Positions 54,299 to 55,934 of a DNA stretch of 55,934 nt are shown in pieces; the first letter of the stretch is position 1, and each line of letters begins with the position of its first letter. Made by a program: the position numbers and the translations under genes. Source of the stretch: Deltaproteobacteria bacterium (GTDB lineage: Bacteria > Desulfobacterota > Desulfobacteria > Desulfobacterales > C00003060); the NCBI GenBank assembly GCA_003647275.1, contig QMMN01000013.1, positions 1 to 55,934 on the forward strand. Direction: 5' to 3'. Below the pieces are notes generated by a model that was not told where the DNA came from, made no database searches, and saw nothing but the letters and a program-made list of their open reading frames with translations.

Positions 54299-54595
54299 AT
54301 GTTGGATGCCGATTTTGCTCTTGACAAATCCGCAGGACAGCGGATTTGGACGCACCAAAGGTGCGCCCGAAGGGGGCGAACCAGGGACGGCGAGCATCAA
54401 ACAACCGATCCCGACCCGCTTGAAGCGGATGTATTTCCCGAGTCCGAACTCCTTTCCCCGGAAAAGAGACTGGGGGCAATCGCCTCGATCCTGGCGGTTG
54501 CCGTGCTGCGTTCGAAAGTCCGCAAGGCCGCTTCCAGCGGGCGTATGGAGGATATCGAAGAATCTTCCGGAACTGCCGGAGAAGGACTTGATTAG
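54299..54595 (+). CDS. Small hypothetical protein upstream of DUF2924/recombinase
   Basis: 98 residues from the ATG at 54299 (GGAGG 6 nt upstream). The C-terminal part LSPEKRLGAIASILAVAVLR plus SKVRKAA resembles a short conserved helix found in small ORFs beside DUF2924 and serine-recombinase genes in proteobacterial elements. The N-terminal half is low-complexity and less convincing. Function unknown. Confidence 0.55.
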   Translation: MLDADFALDKSAGQRIWTHQRCARRGRTRDGEHQTTDPDPLEADVFPESELLSPEKRLGAIASILAVAVLRSKVRKAASSGRMEDIEESSGTAGEGLD

Positions 54596-54657
54596 TTGCG
54601 GGAACAGAGCATTCATTCATGACAAACGCGTCCGGAACGCATGATAAGGAGTTGTGT

Positions 54658-55059
54658 ATGAATGAGTTACAAAAACAAACCCGCAACGGGAAGAACGGCG
54701 GACGGACCCGGAATTCCGTCCTGCGGCAACTGGCGACGCTACAGAATATGACGCTGGAGCAACTTCGCGAGAAGTGGCTCGACCTTTATGGCAGCGACCC
54801 GCCCCGGTACAAGAAACAGTTCCTCGTCAAACGCCTTGCCTATCGTATTCAGGAGCTCTTTTACGGTGGCCTGTCCGAGACCGCCAAGACGCGCCTGCGG
54901 CAAATCGCCCGGGAAAAAGGCTTTGAATACGACGGCCGGATCTTTCGATCACTCAGCGCGGTGGCTCGGGAAATTACCGGCACCCGTTGGAACGGCAAGG
55001 TCTTTTTCGGCCTGAACAAGACCTACGGAAAAAAGAACGGAGGTGGCAAGAATGCTTGA
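54658..55059 (+). CDS. DUF2924 domain protein
   Basis: 133 residues from the ATG at 54658, which has AAGGAG 6 nt upstream (an earlier ATG at 54619 lacks a site). Core segment LREKWLDLYGSDPPRYKKQF followed by LVKRLAYRIQELFYGGL and a C-terminal GTRWNGKVFFGL strand. The family is a frequent neighbour of large serine recombinases, and may assist recombination. It overlaps the recombinase start by 8 nt. Confidence 0.85.
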   Translation: MNELQKQTRNGKNGGRTRNSVLRQLATLQNMTLEQLREKWLDLYGSDPPRYKKQFLVKRLAYRIQELFYGGLSETAKTRLRQIAREKGFEYDGRIFRSLSAVAREITGTRWNGKVFFGLNKTYGKKNGGGKNA

Positions 55060-55934
55060 TAACGTCAACCTGTCTGCGTGCAACGCACAGGCAGGCATGA
55101 CCTCCACCAGGAAGAAGCCGCTGCGCTGTGCCATTTACACCCGGAAAAGTCACGAGGAAGGCTTGGAACAGGAATTCAACTCGCTGGATGCCCAGCGGGA
55201 GGCTGCCGAGGCGTATATCGAAAGTCAACGAATGCTGGGCTGGCGGGCCCTGACCGACCGCTACGACGACGGCGGCTTCACCGGCGGCAACATGAAGCGT
55301 CCGGCGCTCAAACGGCTCCTGGCCGACATCGAAGCCGGTGAGATCGACTGCGTGGTCGTCTACAAGGTGGACCGCCTGAGCCGTTCGCTGCTCGACTTCG
55401 CTCGGATCATGGAGACCTTCGAGAAGCACGGTGTCAGCTTCGTATCGGTGACACAGCAGTTCAACACCACCAACTTCATGGGGCGGCTCACCATGAACAT
55501 CCTGCTCTCGTTCGCCCGGTTCGAGCGGGAGATCATCTCCGAGCGCACGAGAGACAAGATGTCCGCGGCACGCAGAAAGGGCAAGTGGGTCGGTGGCATG
55601 CCGGTCCTGGGGTACGACGTAGACCCCAGGGGCGGGAGACTGGTCGTCAACGAGGAAGAGGCCGCGCAGGTTCATGCCATCTACGAGCTCTATCTCGAAC
55701 ACCGCTCGCTCATTCCCGTGGTCCGCGAGCTCGGCCGCCGCGGGTGGAGGAACAAGCGCTGGATCACGAAAAAAGGAACCACGCACGGCGGTTCGCCTTT
55801 TACCAAGCACACGCTGTTCCGCCTGCTCACCAACGTCATCTACATCGGCAAGGTGAGCTACAAGGGGACGATCTACCCGGGCGAGCACGACGCTATCGTG
55901 GATGCGAAGGTCTGGAAACGCGTCCAGGAACTGC
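55052..55934 (+). CDS. Large serine recombinase, truncated by the window end
   Basis: First 294 residues; the frame is open to the last base. Resolvase domain: YTRKS with nucleophile Ser33, SLDAQREAAEAY, and YKVDRLSRSLLDFA with catalytic Arg108/Arg111. FARFEREIISERTRDKM is the start of the long E-helix. The Recombinase domain begins near residue 185 (GKWVGGMPVLGYDVDP) and continues to TLFRLLTNVIYIGKV. GGAGG lies 8 nt before the ATG. Integrates or excises the element; a zinc-ribbon and coiled-coil tail are expected beyond the window. Confidence 0.93.
   Translation, partial: MLDNVNLSACNAQAGMTSTRKKPLRCAIYTRKSHEEGLEQEFNSLDAQREAAEAYIESQRMLGWRALTDRYDDGGFTGGNMKRPALKRLLADIEAGEIDCVVVYKVDRLSRSLLDFARIMETFEKHGVSFVSVTQQFNTTNFMGRLTMNILLSFARFEREIISERTRDKMSAARRKGKWVGGMPVLGYDVDPRGGRLVVNEEEAAQVHAIYELYLEHRSLIPVVRELGRRGWRNKRWITKKGTTHGGSPFTKHTLFRLLTNVIYIGKVSYKGTIYPGEHDAIVDAKVWKRVQEL

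Larger units (their letters stand above)
53146..55934. mobile_element. Left part of an integrative element with a large serine recombinase
   Basis: Downstream of ssrA the base composition appears higher in G+C, the house repeats (families R, S, T) stop, and the genes are a cargo-type hypothetical, a small ORF, a DUF2924 protein and a truncated large serine recombinase. The exact left boundary is not visible; I place it after the ssrA terminator. The att site and the right end lie outside or cannot be recognised. ssrA is a common integration hot spot, though more often for tyrosine integrases. Confidence 0.7.

Noticed and set aside
54974-55888. 304-codon open frame on the - strand
   Set aside because: Exact shadow of the serine recombinase, whose + strand translation has full catalytic motifs; the - strand product is Arg/Val/Leu-rich and resembles nothing.

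Overview
The window looks like a chromosome segment of an anaerobic deltaproteobacterium (Desulfobacterota), probably a sulfate reducer or an aromatic/fatty-acid degrader. The evidence is gene content, not a marker gene: a class III (oxygen-sensitive) ribonucleotide reductase, a 1431-residue protein of the 2-hydroxyacyl-CoA dehydratase / benzoyl-CoA reductase activator superfamily, a branched-chain-type ABC transporter with an embedded acyl-CoA ligase, a phenylacetate-CoA-ligase-like enzyme, a glutaredoxin-like selenoprotein with in-frame UGA, and the pheT-ihfA-merR order common in Proteobacteria.

Layout. 1-5.8 kb: pheT, ihfA and a MerR regulator on +, then a DHH phosphoesterase and miaA on -. 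5.8-17.6 kb: a porin and four large membrane proteins with C-terminal TPR repeats; three of these contain an in-frame palindromic DNA element. 17.7-21.3 kb: the anaerobic nucleotide-reduction genes nrdD, a glutaredoxin-like gene and nrdG, behind a promoter overlapped by NrdR-type boxes. 21.3-26.5 kb: mtnA, gatB, an acetyl-CoA-synthetase-like ligase and a DUF2065 gene. 26.7-30.7 kb: queA, tgt, a NifU-type protein and an aminotransferase. 30.7-38.8 kb: a liv-type transport operon containing a long-chain acyl-CoA ligase, with a lipoprotein at its end. 39-44.8 kb: a PaaK-like ligase followed at once by four genes that resemble the Helicobacter/Campylobacter cell-shape program: a YkuD + NTF2 protein like Csd6/Pgp2, a single-span coiled-coil protein, an M14/M99 carboxypeptidase like Csd4/Pgp1 with the unusual Gln zinc ligand, and a bactofilin like CcmA. 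44.9-45.15 kb: a 72-residue selenoprotein that ordinary ORF calling misses. 45.6-52.6 kb: the giant activase-related gene, PTS HPr and enzyme I, and smpB. 52.7-53.1 kb: tmRNA (ssrA). From about 53.15 kb to the window end lies a mobile element with a large serine recombinase that runs off the edge.

Intergenic DNA is unusual. At least four families of palindromic repeats whose arms are short degenerate tandem units fill the gaps between genes, even inside the liv and nrd clusters. In two places they appear to supply a gene's stop codon.

The three results I would follow up first are the putative cell-shape operon (40.4-44.8 kb), the UGA-containing selenoprotein (45.15-44.93 kb, - strand), and the about 105-bp palindromic elements inserted in frame into three membrane-protein genes at non-equivalent positions (7.5, 12.2 and 14.5 kb). 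All family names come from reading the translations and recalling family signatures; no search was run.
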